Below, one piece after another: positions 11,021 to 24,200 of a stretch of DNA of 64,000 nt. The notes under the pieces are model-generated. The model had not been told where the DNA came from, made no database searches, and saw only the letters and a program-made list of their open reading frames with translations. Every line of letters begins with the position of its first letter. Position 1 is the stretch's first letter. Made by a program: the position numbers and the translations under genes. Source of the DNA: Orbilia blumenaviensis (lineage: Eukaryota > Ascomycota > Orbiliomycetes > Orbiliales > Orbiliaceae); the NCBI GenBank assembly GCA_036872755.1, contig JAVHNS010000004.1, forward strand, positions 310,001-374,000. The letters run 5' to 3'.

Positions 11021-12187
11021 ATGGCTTCACCTCAGCAGCCGCTCCCGGCGCTCCCAGACGCATTGAAATCCACATTATCTTCCATTAGCCTAGCTATACA
11101 GCTCATAAATACCCCACAATCCGATGTATCAACATCTATCACCGAATCTCAAAATTATTCCAGTATCCCACTCTACACTTTTCTGGCAGACTTTGCAAAC
11201 CTCGTCAAGGCACATGCTACAAAACTTGGGCTTATAGCGAACCCACCAATAGCGGAGTCGACCTACCCTGCTATCGCCCGAATTCTCGTCGATCTTAAAG
11301 AAAATATCCCGGCTGCATCTTCGGCTCCACATATTGCGAGCAAAGAACGATATGGGTCAATTACACATGAAGCCGTGGCAAACGGCATGGTGGACCTGCT
11401 TCGGGGCGTAGAGGAGATGCTTAATGCTATTCAAAACAACATCTCTGAGGGTGGTGCTGGTGCATCTGGCGACCCAACAAAGTCTGCTTATACATCTACT
11501 GGGCAGATATGGTTTTCGGCAGACAATCTACTCGCCATATCGCAGAAACATCTGATTGGGTTGGTGGAATCGAAGCTACAATCCCATGCAGATATGTTGA
11601 ATGATTGCATAGCGGAGTTCAAAGACTGGGTCACGGAAGCTGCGGAGGAGCTCAATGGCGAGGATTCCGGGTTCGATGAAGATGAAAGTCAGAGTAATAG
11701 TGTGCATGCAGATCTTGGGCTAGATGACGATGATGATTTTTTCGGGATAGAAGGGAGAGAAAAGCCTAATGTTACCAAAGAAATACTGACCACAGCTGAG
11801 GCAGCGCAAAAGAAGCTCAAGCTGACGAGTATACTATACACCGCTGTTATGAAGAGGCGTGTCAAAGATCCGGCGACGAGATTGGGCGGTGTTTTCAGTA
11901 CGAAGGTGAAGGGAGTCGGAGATGAAAGGGAATATTCAGTGGAAAAAGAAAAGAACATCGACAGACTAGAAAGAATTGTGGAGACTAGCAAGAAGCTCGT
12001 GGAAAAGGCTGACGATCTGGCTGCCGGGTTTTACGACGGTGATAATGTTGATGAGATCGCGGAGCTGCGGAGTGAATTTGTGGAAGCTGCAACTGAGCTT
12101 GCGGAAGCTTGTCAGCTCGGAGGCGAAGGAATTGAGGATACACCGAGTGCATGGTTCGGCAAATTTCTAGAGAATGTGAAGGCGTAA
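11021..12187 (+). CDS. GCIP / cyclin-D1-binding-protein-1-like protein
   Basis: An intronless frame of 388 residues from the ATG at 11021. An in-frame ATG 45 bases earlier would add 15 residues. The later ATG is preferred because AAAATGGCT is a better initiation context and MASPQQPLP is a typical start. The body resembles the helical N-terminal domain of cyclin-D1-binding protein 1 (GCIP/DIP1), for example TSTGQIWFSADNLLAIS and LLRGVEEMLNAIQNN. An acidic linker follows around residues 228-246 (GEDSGFDEDES, LDDDDDFFG), then a second helical segment. In animals the family binds D cyclins and bHLH factors. The fungal role is unknown to me, and function here is inferred from the family only. Confidence 0.75.
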   Translation: MASPQQPLPALPDALKSTLSSISLAIQLINTPQSDVSTSITESQNYSSIPLYTFLADFANLVKAHATKLGLIANPPIAESTYPAIARILVDLKENIPAASSAPHIASKERYGSITHEAVANGMVDLLRGVEEMLNAIQNNISEGGAGASGDPTKSAYTSTGQIWFSADNLLAISQKHLIGLVESKLQSHADMLNDCIAEFKDWVTEAAEELNGEDSGFDEDESQSNSVHADLGLDDDDDFFGIEGREKPNVTKEILTTAEAAQKKLKLTSILYTAVMKRRVKDPATRLGGVFSTKVKGVGDEREYSVEKEKNIDRLERIVETSKKLVEKADDLAAGFYDGDNVDEIAELRSEFVEAATELAEACQLGGEGIEDTPSAWFGKFLENVKA

Positions 12188-13139
12188 GAGGGGTGTCGTA
12201 TGGCATCGTAGGGTACAAATTACAATTTCCATGATCATCATAACTCGTACCTGATATCTATCTCGGATCCGGGGTCTACAATGACTTCCATATAAATGTT
12301 ATAAACCGAGTCCTGCCGAGACTACGTACTACATTCATATTGCCGATAGAGCCGAGTAACTATCGGAGTTTATGACTATAAGACGCTTAAGAATCGGAGG
12401 GAAGGTTCATGGAAGAAGACGATAATCTCGGAGAAATTACGTTTGTCCCGAAGCATTAGCCTCCGAGCCCTTCTGCCGAGTGTCGTTGGTCTGAGCTTCG
12501 TTTTGGTGCCTGATGACAAATGCTAGACGCAGGGCAAAGGTATTGCGCCAGATGCTGCAATTCTCGGGTCACATTTCTCGCCCGAAATCCACGTGCGGGT
12601 CTCATACACCACAACAACACAGAATTTCGCTGGTGGGCGGTAACGTGACGGCCGGCCCAGAGTTAAGGGAAGTTCCGCAGTGCGCAAGCCGCTACGACCC
12701 AACCTAATCTTTTTTTGAACTGCAAATGCTTTGAAAGTCACGGTTCAGCCGAGAGGGTCTGATGCGATTGCAGCTTCATTCATTTGAATTTATCAGATAT
12801 GTCGTGATAGTTCGCATCACCTAAGGCATTACCAATCTGCTCGCTATGGCTTCAGGTCCAACTTGACACCGACGGATACATACGTGATACACGTATGCCC
12901 CGAACTTAAGTTCGATTAGAATAATGACGGATGAGGCTATCAAAGTTTATAAAAGGGAAATGGATCTCCCCTCTGCAGTTGAAGTTCTATCATTATTACT
13001 ATCATCAGATCTAAGAATATCAATTCCTCTATTACCAGCTTCAAATTCTACCAAAGTCATACTCACCAATCAATACCAAATAACCAAACCTCGAATTTTC
13101 TATCACATATATTGAATTACTATATATACTGATATAAAA
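12188..13139. other. Intergenic, 950 bp
   Basis: The region downstream of the GCIP-like gene has several imperfect repeats of a CCGAG/CTCGG type core (about 12300-12480). The right half is the AT-rich promoter of the NmrA-like gene, with a T/A-rich leader just before its ATG. No exon or RNA gene was recognised. Confidence 0.4.
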
Positions 13140-14045
13140 ATGGCCATCAAGAACGTTCTTCTCATCGGTGGCGCTGGAAACATTGGCGCACCAATCCTTG
13201 CTGCTATCACTGCAGAGCCTTCTCTCAATGTCACAGTCCTCACACGCGAGGACTCAAAATCCACATTCCCAGCTGGAACAGTGGTAAAGAAAGCCGACTA
13301 TACCTCTCACGAGTCCCTGGTAGCTGCATTTAAGGGTCACGACACTATTGTTTCCAACGTCGCTACCCACGCTGCTATTGACCAATTGGCATTTGTTGAG
13401 GCTGCTGTCGAGGCAGGTGTCACTCGATTCTATCCTACAGAATACGGCTCTATTGCCTCCAACGACGGCGATTTTGTTCCAATTTGGTGGAACCGTGTCG
13501 GACTTCACGGAAAATACGAAGTCTATCTCCGTCTTAAGGAGCTCGCTGATGCTGGAAAAATTGAATACACACTTATTGCTAACGGCCCTTTCTTCGACTG
13601 GGGTCTCCAATACGGCTTTGTCGGTCTTAACCTGAAGGAAAAGAAGGCTACAATTTTCGGCAGCGGAAAACAAGTCATTGCTGTCTCAAATCTGTCGCAC
13701 ATTGGGAATGCCGTGGTGTGGACTTTAACCCACCCGGAGGAGAGCAAGAACAAGGCCATCCGCTTCTGGTCTTACAAAATCACGCAGCCACAGCTTGTTG
13801 CTGCTGCTGAGAAGATTACGGGGACAAAGTGGGAGGTGGAGCATGTTTCCGTTGAGGAACATATCAAGGCTGGAGAGGCCGGGCAGAAGGCTGGAAATCC
13901 TTATGCTGGGTACCAGGTTATGCAGGGATTGATCTTTGATGAGGATGATGCATATGGCAGCAACTATAAGGTCAATGATATCCCGTTTGAGGATGATAGG
14001 AAGCTGGAGGATGTTATTGCTGAAGCTTTGAAGCCTTTCAACTAA
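13140..14045 (+). CDS. NmrA / isoflavone-reductase-like NAD(P)-binding protein
   Basis: An intronless frame of 301 residues. A glycine-rich dinucleotide-binding motif GGAGNIG lies at residues 10-16 after strand one. The family segment RFYPTEYG is at 97-104 and a lysine at 125 (HGKYEVYL) sits where isoflavone-reductase-like enzymes keep their catalytic lysine. The length is normal for the family. Members are either reductases of phenolic ethers or NAD(P)-sensing regulators such as NmrA. The conserved lysine favours an enzyme, but the substrate is unknown. Codon use is strongly biased towards C-ending codons, which suggests good expression. No biosynthetic cluster genes surround it. A 12-bp direct repeat lies just after the stop codon. 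Confidence 0.9.
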   Translation: MAIKNVLLIGGAGNIGAPILAAITAEPSLNVTVLTREDSKSTFPAGTVVKKADYTSHESLVAAFKGHDTIVSNVATHAAIDQLAFVEAAVEAGVTRFYPTEYGSIASNDGDFVPIWWNRVGLHGKYEVYLRLKELADAGKIEYTLIANGPFFDWGLQYGFVGLNLKEKKATIFGSGKQVIAVSNLSHIGNAVVWTLTHPEESKNKAIRFWSYKITQPQLVAAAEKITGTKWEVEHVSVEEHIKAGEAGQKAGNPYAGYQVMQGLIFDEDDAYGSNYKVNDIPFEDDRKLEDVIAEALKPFN

Positions 14046-14063
14046 AAACTCTGAAACACGGGC

Positions 14064-14097
14064 CTACTTTGGCGCTACTACGAGACTACTTTGGCGC
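14064..14097. repeat. 12-bp direct repeat after the NmrA-like gene
   Basis: CTACTTTGGCGC occurs at 14064-14075 and again at 14086-14097, within 60 bases of the stop codon. Its function is unknown. It could be a replication slippage product. Confidence 0.7.
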
Positions 14098-14687
14098 CAT
14101 GTTTGTAATTAATTTAATAGCTGGAGGAATTGAAACTCCTTTAATTTGATCGAGAGACTACTAGTAGCTTGGAAATTTGAAATATAATCTGGATATGCTT
14201 TCGAAACGCTGTCTGAATCGTCGCCTAGAATCTGTAAACTGTTCTATGAAGATTACTTCATTCGGTGTATATGGACTCAATTCAATCGCTCCAGCCTTGG
14301 TATGCAGGCGATACCCGGTAAACAAGTTAGCATTGAATATATTGAAAAATAGAGCAACAAACGATAAACCAAGCTAATAAATATCATACAGAAGTGTCAC
14401 TGTTTAGCCACACGAAGCCATGAAGGGTGATGAGATAAATGGAGCTTTTTGAGGGAGATGATCTACCTATAAGGCACGTTCCCAGCCATTATTACGATAT
14501 CCACATTGTCCGCGTGGAAATGCGCGTTTTCCGGTTACGCTCCGAGCCTGACTTTCATATGGTTGAAATTTCAGATATTTTATACTACTAGTTGTTGTTA
14601 TAACGTTAAAAGAAACATAGATCAATCGCACAAGACCTTCTTTTAGATGATAGTATTCCGTTGTACTTCCAGATCTTAAACGACACA
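14098..14687. other. Intergenic before the orphan pair
   Basis: AT-rich DNA holding the 3' UTR of the NmrA-like gene and the promoter of the first orphan secreted protein gene. No other signal was seen. Confidence 0.4.
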
Positions 14688-16345
14688 ATGGGACCAAGTC
14701 GACGGTATTTAGCACTTGCCCACTTCGCAGGGTTACTACTCTCGGGTGTATCTGCATTGGAGGTCGGGGTAGAAATCCTCGATGAAGAAACTAAGGAGCC
14801 ACTCGGCGTTCCTCTCTTAAAAGGTAACCCTATGTCTTTGTGTGATAGAACTGATCAGCTCGAGTCCTTAGGCTAATTCCTACATTTTTCTTTGGTTAAA
14901 TAGTCTGCCGGCCACCAGATTCTGATCCATCCTGGGGCCCTATCGTAATCGATCCACTCGTCGATTTCTGCGAGACGACAGGACCGGGGATAGCTATGGG
15001 TGTAGGCATGCTACCGGATTGGAAAGCGCGCACTTCAATGCGCAGGCCAGAAGGTGATATTCCGTATACTTACCTCTATTTGGTCGGTCCCCAAAGCGGG
15101 ATACCTATGACGAATGATCCAGATAGGGCGACAACTAGTTGGTTTGGATATGGCACAAACTCTCATAAGAATCATGAGGCTTCAATGTAAGATTTAGGAG
15201 ATCTAGGTTAAATATTATTGAACACTAACCCATTTCTCGAAAACTATAGTTTTGAGGTTGCTCGCACTGATTCACAGGGTGTTCGAGTGCCTCAAACCAT
15301 TAATTTCGAGAACCCCCTGCAGGTAGGGGATATTCTTGAATGGGCAGGGCCAAATGGCTTTGAGGGTGACTATCAACTACGACGTAAGTCTCTAATACCT
15401 CGATGTACTTTAAGCAAATAGCCAATCTAAGGTAAAATTTGATGCTAATGGACGGCGTTCTTAGTCGGGAGCAATACTGATGGAGGAATCCAAAGGATAA
15501 TGCGCTCAGACAAGCCAATCAATGACTTCCTCCCAATTCGCCTTGTTGTTCTTGAGCTTCATGAGGCAGAAGTCCTTGAGGAGTTGCCGCCAGAGCGTAG
15601 ACCTCAAATGACCGAGTCTGTGATTCCTATGATCGAAGACCCACTTGCATCACAAGAAGAAGATATAGTGGAGCAACAAGAGATCATACAGACATACCTA
15701 CCCGACCAGAGGCCTGAACGTCCAGCCGCAGGTCAGAGGGCTGGCCCGGGCCTAGGGCGTTCGATCTTGAATAGGTTCGGGTTTGGTGGAGGAGGGGCCA
15801 AGCAAACTGGGGACACCAGAGTAGAGGAATCAAAAGAAGGAACCCGTGCTAACGATCCTTCTAAGATCAAAGGATGGGGTGTCAGCTATGCAAATCCGTT
15901 CGACCAACCTTCTGCTTCAAGAATTCAAATCAACAAAGATGTTGTCAAGGATGAGTCCCCGAAGTCCCGCTGGGGAGGTTTCTGGGGTAAAGGTAAGAAC
16001 AAGGAGGAGGAAGTTATTCCGGTTCGACCACGACCAGTTACGCATGCCCGTGAACCTATTAAGGATGTCAACACCGAAAGCTGGGTAGAGAAGGGAACCG
16101 GGACCGTGAAGTCCTTACTACAGCGCCTCCCCACGATCAAGATTCCTAATATCCTGCCAAAGGATAAAGACTATCCTCAAGAAAAAGTAATTGAGCAAGA
16201 CCCTGTAATTGATGAGGTGCCGGTTAAAGTAGGGTCTGATGAAGAAGATGGCGATGAAGAGGAAATAGATATCCTTCGTCAAAGCTCGGCCTACGGAAAG
16301 AATCTGTTCGGAGATAATGGTGGACCTGGAAACGACGTTCTGTAA
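14688..16345 (+). CDS. Secreted orphan protein A (tandem paralogue)
   Basis: Four exons, 14688..14823, 14904..15186, 15250..15383 and 15465..16345, encode 477 residues. Intron phases are 1, 2 and 1, with donors GTAACC, GTAAGA and GTAAGT. Residues 1-23 form a signal peptide ending GVSA. The N-terminal domain carries CRPP, then IDPLVDFCE, and later LQVGDILEW. All three blocks recur in the next gene. From about residue 220 the chain is low complexity: a Gly-rich patch, Trp-Gly motifs (GWGVSYANPF, RWGGFWGKG), many Lys/Glu, and an acidic C-terminus. No known domain is recognised and no GPI signal is evident. Function is unknown. The exon model is supported mainly by its agreement with the neighbouring paralogue. 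Confidence 0.75.
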
Positions 16346-16899
16346 AAAATGATGACTTATGTAGACACCTTTACACATGAGTTTTCAATCTTATTTTGGT
16401 ATTTGAATATTAACATATACGAATAAATACACGGATTTAGCTTAAAATAGCCTGAAAAGGATATTAGTCCCTAGCATAGGTCACCTATTGCTGGAGAGTA
16501 ATTGTGGTTAGAATATCCGCCATAGCTGCACAGGCAAATGTCTTTTTATTTATTTCATTCCTCCTATTTTTGTTTGATATTTGAATAACTACCAATGTCA
16601 AAGCTAAAGCATTCTGAGAGTGTCATCAGAAATAATATATATCTTATATTCCCTCATGTGCTACCGGAAGGAAATGCCTTGTCGCCATGTGCGGCGATTT
16701 GCGAATAAAATAAAGTCGAGGCTCGAGGGAGCCATGCTAGTGTCTTTCTTACGCCAAAAATGCATATCCTCCACGAAACTCTGTGAATTGGTAAGAATTT
16801 CGAGGATTAGTGCTACCAGTTTGATATAAAACTAACAACAATTCGTTCAGATAATCGGCCTCTGGCTACAGGCACGCGCACGAAGTAAGAGATATCAAC
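16346..16899. other. Spacer between the orphan paralogues
   Basis: About 550 bp of AT-rich DNA with 3' UTR and promoter character. No exon could be supported. Confidence 0.4.
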
Positions 16900-18737
16900 A
16901 TGGTCAAATCCAGCAAGATTTTTCGTTTGGGTGCCGGGTCCCTCTTGTTATTCCTGAAAACGCCATATGTATCAGCTGTCATTATAAATGTCGTCGTCAG
17001 CGAGGTTGACGAGGTATGGCAGGAGAATACTGAAGATGCTTTGCGACGTAAGGATCCCATTCAGGAATCTATATTGAGATGTAGGAAATATCTTTATGGA
17101 TAGATATGTCGTTCTTGGAGAGGGATAGTATATAGCTAATTTTTTACTTGGGACTAAATTTAGTATGTCGACCACCGCCGGAGGAACCGTGGCTTGGGGT
17201 TTATGCTATTGACCCAAAGGTGACCAGTTGCGAGAAGTATAACGGGGGCAGTTCGAATTGGGATATCCGTGAATCGGAGTGGGAGCGTCCAGAATATCTT
17301 CCCAAGCCTCCAGGAACGGTTCTACAGATTGAAGGACCAGGGCCTTCAGGTAAAAAGAAACCTTACGCGATATCGAATACTCAAGATAAGGAAGACTATT
17401 TATCATTTGGAGATAGTCTGGGCATGTCAGTTTCCGAACCGAGCAAGTAAGATAAACCTAAGTATTTTCCCTGGTATAAGAGTGGCCTAACACAGTATCA
17501 TTGATAGGTGGCTTATTGAAAGATTTGGAAATAATAACAACTATGAGACTTTGGCCCCGGATAACTTGCTCCAAGTCGGAGATACGCTGCGGTTCTGGGA
17601 CCCAGAAGTGCCAAACGGGTTTCAGCAGCTATACAGTGCGTAGTTTCACGAGTTCGCTTGGAAACCGCGTTCATTTTAATGATTCGAACTGACATTCTGG
17701 AAATTGAATAGTGCATAGAATCAAAGGAAGCCCTCAGCGGTTTAACCGGTTGAGACCATTGAAAGTGGACGACGATGAATCGGAAGTGTATGCTGATGAA
17801 CTAACTAAAGTACGACAGGAATACCCAGCTGCTGAATTCAGAATTGCTTCACTGGGCAACTCTGAGATAGTTGGACCAGGAGTTCCGACGTCTCGAACTT
17901 GGAGACTTTTGGGCAAGATTGGGGGAGCGCCTAGTAAATTAGGCAAGATGCTGACCGGGCTTGACTTTAGAAGTCAGCCTCGGACTGGTCAGATTGACTT
18001 GAACGAAAAGATCCCAATCAGAAATCAAGAGACGAGAGTCCGCTCGGAAGAGCTGGATATTGAACCGGGTGATGTGTTTGGTAATCCTGATATTCAAGGT
18101 AGCCCAGAAGAGGTCATTCGGTCGCAGCGTATAGATTTGCCACAAATACCGTCTCAGGCAGAGATAGCATTGAGAAAATCTCTAAAGAAAGAGTCACCTG
18201 TCAAAGAGGCTGTCATAGCGCAGTTTGAAGAGTCTAAAGAGGTAACAGCAGCCTTTCCATTGCAATCCACCCCTTGAAATTTCATAAATCAACTCGGGAT
18301 GCTAGGAATACAGACTAACGATTAAGCAGCAGGAGAGCGGGGATGGCGACCCCCGCAAACCTGTTGACCTAGGAAGGTCGTCAAGGTCGAGTCAGAGTGG
18401 AGGTTCAAAGTTGAATGAAAGCGGTAGGGGCCGATCCTTGACACCAATTAACATGAGGGGGTCTACTATCGGGACAGTATATCAAACCGCATTTGACGGG
18501 GCGGATTTTGATTACGATGAGGAAAACCGACTGGACGATATCATAGACTACGTTTCGAATGATAATAATGTCAATCAACCTGTTATAAACGCTCAGGCGG
18601 GGACTGGCATCGTCAACCAGCCTTTGGTGAACGAACAGGGAAATGCGAATCCCGAGGTCATAATACAGTCTCCACTAAACAATCAGCAAAACGCTGATGT
18701 CATACAGCCCTCTGGGGATCAAGGATCTAATATCTAA
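16900..18737 (+). CDS. Secreted orphan protein B (tandem paralogue)
   Basis: Five exons, 16900..17047, 17164..17446, 17508..17635, 17712..18241 and 18330..18737, encode 498 residues. The first three introns have phases 1, 2 and 1, exactly as in gene A. The second exon is 283 nt in both genes. A fourth intron (phase 0, donor GTAACA, acceptor AAGCAG, or AAG three bases earlier) occurs only here; without it the frame stops at 18277. Residues 1-26 are a signal peptide (core SLLLFL, ending YVSA). Shared blocks are CRPP, IDPKVTSCE and LQVGDTLRF. The tail is divergent, Gln/Asn-rich at its end (INAQAGTGIVNQPLVNEQ). Function is unknown. The last exon is the least certain part. Confidence 0.7.
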
Positions 18738-19082
18738 GGGCCGGGTGCAATTAAATCAATCATGTATCAAATAATACTCATAGTCCCATACTGAAACGCC
18801 AAATACATATCGATCACCAGTATGATAATACCTATATACAATTAAATCTATCAGGCGTTAATGGCTATTGCTACCGCAAAGTTCTCATAAATTTGCGTTG
18901 CCATTGTTGCAAGTTTCCCACTTAGATTGTTAAGCGAGCTTGAGACGCAGCAGCTTGGCCTCCTTCAAAGCTCCCACCCACGTCCTTCGTCAGCTCTCCA
19001 CTACCCACATCCGCATCACGTTACGACATCCCATCCTACAAATACATCCCGATACCAGTACCCCTTCATCACACCTACAGCC
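18738..19082. other. Promoter region of RPT6
   Basis: 345 bp holding the 3' UTR of orphan gene B and the leader of RPT6, with a C-rich segment just before the ATG. Nothing else was seen. Confidence 0.4.
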
Positions 19083-20522
<1,440 letters not shown>

Positions 20523-21221
20523 ATCCAAACGTGGCGGGGTAATTTGGTGCCAGTGGCATGTAATTGTACATAGGCAAAAAAATCATTTGTGGCGATAGCA
20601 ATAAATAATATTAGCCTTAGAACGAACGAGCCATATCATGTCAAGCACTGTGGGGCATTTCTGCAGTCATCTAATTACTTAATTACCATTACTATTTATG
20701 CCGAAGCTGAAAGGCCCTGAAGCTTACGGTCTCGTGATAGCGTTTCGGCGCGGGTGTGCAAGGTGTTCAATTCATTTCGGCCTAATCTAGCTTACCCGGT
20801 ACCCAGATCTTGGCTGGCCGGGAAGGTCCCTTGGGGAGACGAAAGCTCCAAGCATTCAGCCTCATCTTCAAGGGTTGTAAGAATAGCAACTACTTCCGGA
20901 TCCTAATCTCCCTCTTTTTCTCCAGTTCTCAAAGGGAATTAAAAGTAAAATTCCCCTTTTATCTTTTTTTCTCTCTCTTTCATTCACAGGACCCGGCACC
21001 CGCGTGTCGGATTTAATCACTCCACCTTGGACGTATCGCGGGTTACCAACTGCGTACTTTGCCCTCAAACAGTCGCGGTAACTGGACTCTCATTCGTCCG
21101 GCTCGCTTTCTTTATTCGTTCCCACTATCGCCCCCGCTCATCATCATCCTCGTTATCCTAGCCCATCCCGAATTTAGCGGCAAAGAAAGAAAAAAGCTCG
21201 TAGACCGGATCTTCCCCAACC
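20523..21221. other. Intergenic between RPT6 and the golgin gene
   Basis: 700 bp with the RPT6 3' UTR and a pyrimidine-rich promoter and leader (around 20910-20990) of the golgin gene. No further feature was seen. Confidence 0.4.
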
Positions 21222-24200
21222 ATGTTTGCCAGGCTAAAGAACTTCGCGGATTCTCTCGAAGAGTCCGCGCGGGTAGCCGGCCAACGGAGCCTTGCGTCAC
21301 CACCACCGTCGACACTCCAACGGACACCTAGTAGTTCCCGGCGCGACGGACTTCACGATCGATCATCCTCAAGACCCAGGAATACAGTCTCATCACTTAA
21401 GGAACGAGAACGGGATCCGGCGGATTTCGAAGCGGATTTCTCAAGTGATGGTGGAGGGATCTCTCGAACCGGAACACCGGCTCCCTCAACGAGTGGTGGC
21501 AGTGGTGGTACTGGCGGGGTGGGAGACGAGAAACGGGAGGGTGAAACAGGCGACGGTAGTACGGACAGGAAGGATGTAGGCGGAACAGGCACCGGTGGTA
21601 GCAATGGATCCATCAATTTGGCGGACTTGCCGTCCGAAGTCAGGCTGAAGCTCCGAAAGCTCGAGAAGATTGAGAACAAGTATACGGGTACTGCCTAACT
21701 ACCCCCCCACCCAATTTTCTAAAGTTTCAGATGAATCGATGTTGTTACTACCACCTGGAATAGCAGTTGGACACATTGGTAATGTTTGATAATGAATTTA
21801 TGCTAACTACGAGGTGGTGAGGACAGAGTTACTCCGGTCGTACCGCATCACGCATGCTAAAGTCCAGCAGATTGATCCCTTCGAAAAGGTCCTCCGCGAG
21901 ACAACGCCCTGTACATCTATCTCCGAACCTGCGGCATTCACCGAATATCTTAATAACCTATCGTTACGGTCTGATATGACGATGGAGGAGTTCAAACGTG
22001 TTTCGAAAGAACTGGCGGATACAAAGAAAGAACTACAGAAGCACAAGAAGGATTCTGAGGATAGAGCGAAGGAAGTTGAAGCCTTGAAGTTACGGGTGAA
22101 GGAATTGGAAGGGAAGGCAGAAACGACAAATGGAGCTTCCGCTATTACAAGCCCTACGGCTGCAAGTCCCGTCAATGGACCCTCTACAGCAAAGAACAGC
22201 ATTGATCTCGCCGAGAAGGTCAAGTCTCCCGGTGCAGCATCCGTCCTATCGATATCGTCCCTCAAACCGACCCCAGAAGCTCCTGCGGAGTTCTTTTCAT
22301 TTGAAGATGAACAGGATCGTCTCGATGCGTTGGTCAAGGATCAGGAAAATGAGATTTCTACACTGAAGACCTCACTTGATACCGCCAAAACGGCCGCTAA
22401 GGTCGCCGAGGAAGCGGCACAGGTGTTCCAGAAGAATGTAGAAGACTCACAACGTGAGCTTGAGGGTATGAGGGAGACTATGGTGGCCAAGGATAGCGAA
22501 ATCAAGAGGTTGATTGATGAAAGTGGGAAGTTGGAGAAGGAACTTGGAGGGTTGAAGGAAGAGTTGACAAAGGTCCAGGAATCTAGCAAGGCTGTTGAGA
22601 GTACGGCAGTGGATAAGAAGGAAACCCCAGTTGATGCCGGTCTCCTTGAGAAGCTGGAGAAAGAGAAGGAGACGTTGGTTACAGAGCGGGACGGCCTTCA
22701 AAGTAGCCTAAAGGATCTGGAACAAGAGCTTGCAAAGGCGAAATCTGACTTTGAAGAGAAGAATGATGCTCTTCGCAGCGAACACAAGAAGGACTTGGAA
22801 GCATCGGAGGCAAAACTTAAAGATCTCAAATCAGCAAAGGAGAAGGAAATCGAGGAGCTGGAGAGCAAGATAGAGGAGTTGGAAGGTGAAACGTTGATGC
22901 TCAAAGCGGTTTCCGATGAGCTTCAAAGCGTCAAACAATCAAGAGTCAAGATCGAGAAACTCCATAAAGAAGCCGAGTCCCGATTGGAAGATCTGGAGTC
23001 TAAACTGGAAAAGACTAAGAAGGAGAAGCTCACTCTTGAGTCTAAAGTCTCAGTGCTCGAAGACCGACTTCTAGAAAGCGATCGCAAAGTCAAGGATCTT
23101 ACAGCTGCAAAGCCTTCAGCCGACCCCAAACCAACTGAATCAAAGACCGCAAGCAGCGCTCAAGATACTCTAGCGGTTCCAGATAAGGGTCTTACAGCGT
23201 CTCAGAAACGTAATCGCAGCCGCAGAAATAAGAAGAAGCGTGAAAATTCAGCCATAACAGACAAAACTTTCAAAGCAGAGGATGATGATGACGACGAGGG
23301 AACTAAGGATGCCGACGATAACAAATCTCGCGGCCCAGCTACTCCCACATCACCACGGCCAGATGAAGATGAAACTTCCGCCACAGACCTCATTATCTCG
23401 AATTTGCGAATCGAAATCGCAGCTCTCAGGAAGGAACTGGAAGAGCAGGAAGCTCGCAGCGAAAAACTCCGAACCGAGGCTATAAAGGCAGCTGACCGCA
23501 TCCAAGAATTCGAGGTTCTCCAAGATTCCTTCCTCAACATCAGCGAGGAGTGCGTCGAGGCCAAGGACAAGATTCAAGAATTGATTGCGGAAAAGAAAGC
23601 ACTTGAAGCGAGCAAGCATGCTGTAGAGCAAGAATTGGCCAAATTGACCTCGGAGATGGAGAAGGTTACTGCAGATGGCAAGAAGATCCAAGAGTCGCAC
23701 GGAGCGGTGCAGGACGAGCTAACTAAAATTAAAGAAGAGGCTGGCTCGTTAAGCGGCAAGCTTGGTGAACTCACAAAGGAGTTTGAGGATCACAAAACTT
23801 CTAGCGATAAAGTATCGGATGAAGCCACTACGAAGTACGATACCCTGAACAAGGAGTTTGAGGCCGCAAAAGCACAAGTCGAGGCTACAAAGGCGGAATT
23901 ATCCATGGCCCAACAGCTTGCTGCCACTCGTTTCAGAGACTTGGCAGAAAGGAAGGCGATATTGGAGAAGATGCAAGTCGAAATCAACAATCAGAAGTCA
24001 GAGCTTTCGAAGCTGTCTATTACAAATGGCGAGCTTAATCAAAAGCTCGTTACTCTCAAGCGATTGGAGAAGGCTGAGTCTGAGCTGAAGTTTGAGGTCG
24101 ATAACTTAAAACGCCGACTTTCAGATCGCGAAAATGAGTTAGACAATATCAGAGAAAAGGCCCGGGTGGAAGTCCGAAATGAGAGCACCAGGAGAGTCAA

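Noticed and set aside
13140..18737. Secondary-metabolite gene cluster around the NmrA-like gene
   Set aside because: No polyketide synthase, NRPS, terpene cyclase, P450 or transporter is nearby. The neighbours are orphans and RPT6.
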